64,000 nucleotides of DNA from Rhizobium sp. PP-CC-3A-592 (lineage in GTDB: Bacteria; Pseudomonadota; Alphaproteobacteria; Rhizobiales; Rhizobiaceae): assembly GCF_003217095.1 (NCBI RefSeq), contig NZ_QJSR01000007.1, forward strand, positions 186,001 to 250,000, in the 5' to 3' direction. The position numbers were made by a program, and so were the translations under genes. Positions 61,333 to 64,000 of the stretch are shown piece by piece. Each line of letters starts with the position of its first letter. The stretch's first letter is position 1. The notes under the pieces are model-generated. The model was not told the origin of the DNA, made no database searches, and saw only the letters and a program-made list of their open reading frames with translations.

Positions 61333-62655
61333 ATGTTCAAGACAATCCTGAAGGCATCGACCCTGAAGGCGACGGCAGCCGCGCTTGCTTTGTCGGCTAC
61401 CGGACCTCTGGCCGCGTCTGCGGCGACCGATCTGCAATGGTGGCATGCGATGACCGGCGCGAACAACGAGGTCGTCAACCAGCTCGCCAAGGAATTCAAC
61501 GAAAGCCAGAGCGAATACACCATCACGCCCGTGTTCAAGGGCACCTATCCGGAAACGCTGAACGCCGGCATCGCCGCCTTCCGCTCCAAGCAGCCACCCG
61601 CAATCATTCAGGTCTTCGACGCCGGTAGCGGCGTGATGATGGGTGCCGAGGGCGCCATCATGCCCGCGGCCGACGTTCTGCAAAAGGGCGGCTTCACCTT
61701 CGACAAGTCGCAATATCTCGCAGGCATCGCGGCCTACTATTCCAAGCCGGACGGCACGATGCTGTCCTTCCCCTATAATTCCTCTTCGCCGATCCTCTAT
61801 TACAACAAGGATCTCTTCGCGAAGGCTGGTCTTGACGCCGAAGCGCCGCCGAAGACCTGGCCTGACGTCTTCGAAGCCGCGAAGAAGATCAAATCGAGCG
61901 GTGCCGCATCCTGCGGCTTCACATCGACCTGGCTCACCTGGATCCAGACCGAGAACCTCGCCGCCTGGAACAACGTCGCCTATGGCACCAACGAAAACGG
62001 CCTTGGCGGCAGCGATGTCAAGCTGGAGTTCAATGCCCCGCTCTTCGTCGAGCATTTCCAGGCCATTGCCGATCTCGCGAAGGACGGAACCTTCCGCTAT
62101 GGCGGCCGCACCTCCGAAGCCAAGCAGCTCTTCATGTCGGGCGAATGCGCGATCCTGACGGAATCCTCCGGCGGCCTCGGCGATATCGTCAAGTCGGGCG
62201 TGAAATACGGCATCGGCCAGTTGCCCTACTACGAAGGCCATGGACCACAGAACACGATCCCGGGCGGCGCGAGCCTCTGGGTGTTCGGCGGCAAGAGCGA
62301 TGCGGAATATGCAGGCATCGCCCAGTTCTTCAACTTCCTGTCGCAGACCAAGATCCAGGCGCGGCTTCACCAGGTTTCCGGCTACATGCCGGTGACGAAT
62401 GCGGCCTATGAGGAGACCAAGACTTCCGGCTTCTACGACAAGAACCCGGGCCGCGAGACGCCGATCCTACAGATGATGGGCAAGGCGCCGACCGAGAACT
62501 CCAAGGGTGTTCGCCTCGTCAACCTGCCGCAGGTTCGCGATATCATGAACGAGGAGTTCGAATCGATGCTTGCCGGCAAGCAGGATGCGAAGGCCGCCCT
62601 CGACAAGGCTGTCGAGCGGGGCAATGCGGCGATCGCCGAAGCCATCGGCAACTGA
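61333..62655 (+). CDS. ugpB: sn-Glycerol-3-phosphate ABC transporter binding protein UgpB
   Basis: 440 residues from ATG 61333, 5 nt after GGGAGGA. Signal peptide to about residue 30 (LAASA). A cluster B binding protein: ATDLQWWHAMTGANNEVVNQ at the mature start, VFKGTYPETLNAGIAAFRS, ASCGFTSTWLTWIQTENLAAW, and the ligand-pocket region NTIPGGASLWVFGGKS. It captures glycerol-3-phosphate and glycerophosphodiesters in the periplasm. The ugpA and ugpE permeases follow. In rhizobia and E. coli the operon is phosphate-regulated (PhoB); I could not see a clear Pho box upstream. Confidence 0.94.
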   Translation: MFKTILKASTLKATAAALALSATGPLAASAATDLQWWHAMTGANNEVVNQLAKEFNESQSEYTITPVFKGTYPETLNAGIAAFRSKQPPAIIQVFDAGSGVMMGAEGAIMPAADVLQKGGFTFDKSQYLAGIAAYYSKPDGTMLSFPYNSSSPILYYNKDLFAKAGLDAEAPPKTWPDVFEAAKKIKSSGAASCGFTSTWLTWIQTENLAAWNNVAYGTNENGLGGSDVKLEFNAPLFVEHFQAIADLAKDGTFRYGGRTSEAKQLFMSGECAILTESSGGLGDIVKSGVKYGIGQLPYYEGHGPQNTIPGGASLWVFGGKSDAEYAGIAQFFNFLSQTKIQARLHQVSGYMPVTNAAYEETKTSGFYDKNPGRETPILQMMGKAPTENSKGVRLVNLPQVRDIMNEEFESMLAGKQDAKAALDKAVERGNAAIAEAIGN

Positions 62656-62667
62656 TCCGCACCTGAC

Positions 62668-62703
62668 CGTATCGCCGGCCCCGCTTTACGGGCCGGCGAT
62701 ACG
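62668..62703 (+). promoter_or_regulatory. Intercistronic hairpin between ugpB and ugpA
   Basis: Perfect 14-bp stem: CGTATCGCCGGCCC (62668-62681) and GGGCCGGCGATACG (62690-62703), with an 8-nt loop. It lies 13 nt after the ugpB stop, the usual position for elements that keep binding-protein mRNA in excess over permease mRNA. No U-run follows. Confidence 0.65.
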
Positions 62704-62730
62704 CCTGCCTGCCGTCCCGAGGAGCACCCG

Positions 62731-63612
62731 GTGCACAACGTCGCCTTTCCCAACAAGATCCTTCCGTACCTGCTGGTCGCCCCGCAGATCATCCTCACGG
62801 TCATTTTCTTCTTCTGGCCGGCAAGTCAGGCGCTCTATCAATCCGTCATGCGCGAGGACCCGTTCGGCCTGAAGAGCGGCTTCGTCGGCCTTGCCAATTT
62901 CCGCGCTGTGCTCTCGGACCCGAACTATATCCACGCGCTTCAGGTCACCGTGGTCTTCAGCATTCTCACGGCGCTCGTCTCCATGGGCGTGGCGCTGCTG
63001 TTGGCGACCGCAGCCGATAAGGTCGTCCGCGGACAGACCTTCTATCGCACCCTGCTGATCTGGCCTTATGCCGTGGCGCCGGCCGTCGCGGGCATGCTCT
63101 GGCTCTTCATGTTCAACCCGGCCATGGGCACGTTTGCCTATCTGCTGCGCCGGAACGGTTTTGGCTGGGATCCGCTGTTGAACGGCGATCAGGCCATGGG
63201 GCTCGTCGTCGTCGCTGCCGCCTGGAAACAGATCAGCTACAATTTCCTGTTCTTCGTCGCCGGGCTGCAGGCCATTCCGAAATCGCTCATCGAAGCAGCG
63301 TCCATCGATGGCGCACGCGGCGCGCGGCGGTTCTGGACGATCGTCTTTCCGCTGCTGGCGCCGACCACCTTCTTCCTGCTGGTCGTCAACACCGTCTATG
63401 CCTTCTTCGACACCTTCGGCATTATCCATTCCGTCACCGGCGGCGGTCCGGCCAAGGCCACGGAAACGCTGGTCTACAAGGTCTACAATGACGGCTTCGT
63501 CAATCTGAACCTCGGCTCCTCGGCGGCCCAGTCCGTCATCCTGATGGTCATCGTGATCGCGCTGACGGCGTTCCAGTTCCGCTTCGTCGAGAAGCGCGTG
63601 CATTATGGTTGA
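62731..63612 (+). CDS. ugpA: sn-Glycerol-3-phosphate ABC transporter permease UgpA
   Basis: 293 residues from a GTG at 62731 with GAGGAG about 6 nt upstream. Six membrane helices. The MalF/UgpA-type EAA loop is [20 protein letters not shown], and [17 protein letters not shown] is a characteristic UgpA segment. Works with UgpE and a UgpC ATPase outside the window. Confidence 0.94.
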   Translation: MHNVAFPNKILPYLLVAPQIILTVIFFFWPASQALYQSVMREDPFGLKSGFVGLANFRAVLSDPNYIHALQVTVVFSILTALVSMGVALLLATAADKVVRGQTFYRTLLIWPYAVAPAVAGMLWLFMFNPAMGTFAYLLRRNGFGWDPLLNGDQAMGLVVVAAAWKQISYNFLFFVAGLQAIPKSLIEAASIDGARGARRFWTIVFPLLAPTTFFLLVVNTVYAFFDTFGIIHSVTGGGPAKATETLVYKVYNDGFVNLNLGSSAAQSVILMVIVIALTAFQFRFVEKRVHYG

Positions 63613-63621
63613 GGCCCCGAG

Positions 63622-64000
63622 ATGATCGAAAAACGCCCCATCGCCAATCTCGTCGGCCACTTTATCCTGATCCTCGGGATCATCGTCGTCGCCTTCCCGA
63701 TCTATTATACGTTCATCGCCTCCACGGCGACGTCGGAGGCCATCATCCGCCCGCCGATGTCGCTGCTACCGGGCGGTCATTTCGTCGAAAACTACACGGA
63801 GGCGATGACCGGCGGCGTCGAGCGCGTCGTCGGTGTCAGCCTGGAACGGCTGCTGTTCAACTCCTTCGTGGTGGCCGTGGCCATCGCGGTCGGCAAGATC
63901 GTCATTTCGTTTCTGTCGGCCTTCGCCATCGTCTTCTTCCGCTTCCCGTTCCGCATGGCCTTCTTCTGGATGATCTTCGTCACGCTGATGCTGCCGGTCG
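63622..64000 (+). CDS. ugpE: sn-Glycerol-3-phosphate ABC transporter permease UgpE (3' truncated)
   Basis: The first 126 codons are visible from ATG 63622. It shows a first helix (FILILGIIVVAFPIYYTFIA), the periplasmic SLLPGGHFVENYTEAM, and helices 2 and 3 (NSFVVAVAIAVGKIVISFL). The EAA coupling loop lies beyond the window. It completes the permease pair; the start is 9 bp after the ugpA stop. Confidence 0.92.
   Translation, partial: MIEKRPIANLVGHFILILGIIVVAFPIYYTFIASTATSEAIIRPPMSLLPGGHFVENYTEAMTGGVERVVGVSLERLLFNSFVVAVAIAVGKIVISFLSAFAIVFFRFPFRMAFFWMIFVTLMLPV

Noticed and set aside
1-64000. tRNA genes, CRISPR arrays, insertion sequences or phage genes
   Set aside because: I saw no tRNA T-loop patterns in intergenic DNA, no regular short repeats with spacers, and no transposase or integrase motifs.

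Overview
The window looks like part of a chromosome or chromid of an alphaproteobacterium of the Rhizobiaceae (Agrobacterium/Rhizobium/Shinella-like). Grounds: high GC with codon use to match, a bcsN-bcsA-bcsB cellulose locus, a ugp glycerol-3-phosphate transporter, rhizobial-type chemoreceptors, and several perfect TTAA-N7-TTAA (CtrA-type) motifs in AT-rich intergenic DNA. I see no rRNA, tRNA, CRISPR array, phage or insertion sequence. All assignments come from reading the sequence; no database was searched.

Layout. 1-3.1 kb: 3' end of a TonB-dependent siderophore receptor and a convergent AraC regulator. 3.1-10.4 kb: an alpha/beta hydrolase behind a palindrome-containing promoter, a tiny proline-rich membrane protein, a TreS-like GH13 enzyme, a PAS-GGDEF diguanylate cyclase coupled to a small unknown gene, and an unfamiliar Rossmann-like protein. 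10.4-19.2 kb: a surface-glycan locus with an acyltransferase-3/SGNH protein, three DXD glycosyltransferases, an ELM1-family protein and three sialyltransferase/MptE-like Rossmann proteins, two of them paralogues. 19.3-23.3 kb: an iron-siderophore/B12-type ABC importer followed by bluB. 23.3-31.9 kb: a dCache chemoreceptor, a small lipoprotein, an FdhF/YdeP molybdo-oxidoreductase, a flavin monooxygenase and a DUF2156 protein, with two decayed genes (an SDR and a hybrid histidine kinase).

31.9-40.2 kb: a bestrophin, pyruvate oxidase, a small lipoprotein, a secreted DUF4360-like protein next to a DUF4360-like/outer-membrane-barrel fusion, and a CHASE3 chemoreceptor overlapping cheW. 40.4-48.7 kb: branched-chain amino-acid-type ABC genes livGFHM without a binding protein, coupled to an aldo/keto reductase-Rid fusion, then an Fsr-like MFS exporter with a divergent AraC regulator, and ornithine cyclodeaminase. 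48.7-59.6 kb: a beta-helix/RTX exoprotein, two tiny membrane proteins, and bcsN-bcsA-bcsB plus a large TPR protein, with no bcsZ. 59.7-64 kb: a Tat-type L,D-transpeptidase lipoprotein, a single-domain response regulator and ugpB-ugpA-ugpE (truncated by the window end).

How parts fit together: the cellulose operon, diguanylate cyclase, two chemoreceptors, cheW and secreted/OM proteins suggest a surface-attachment and motility theme. Candidate CtrA boxes lie upstream of the cellulose operon, the DUF4360 pair and the response regulator/ugp divergence. The most original material is the DUF4360-barrel fusion pair, the glycan locus built on sialyltransferase-like folds, the AKR-Rid fusion coupled to an orphan Liv transporter, and the CtrA-box pattern.
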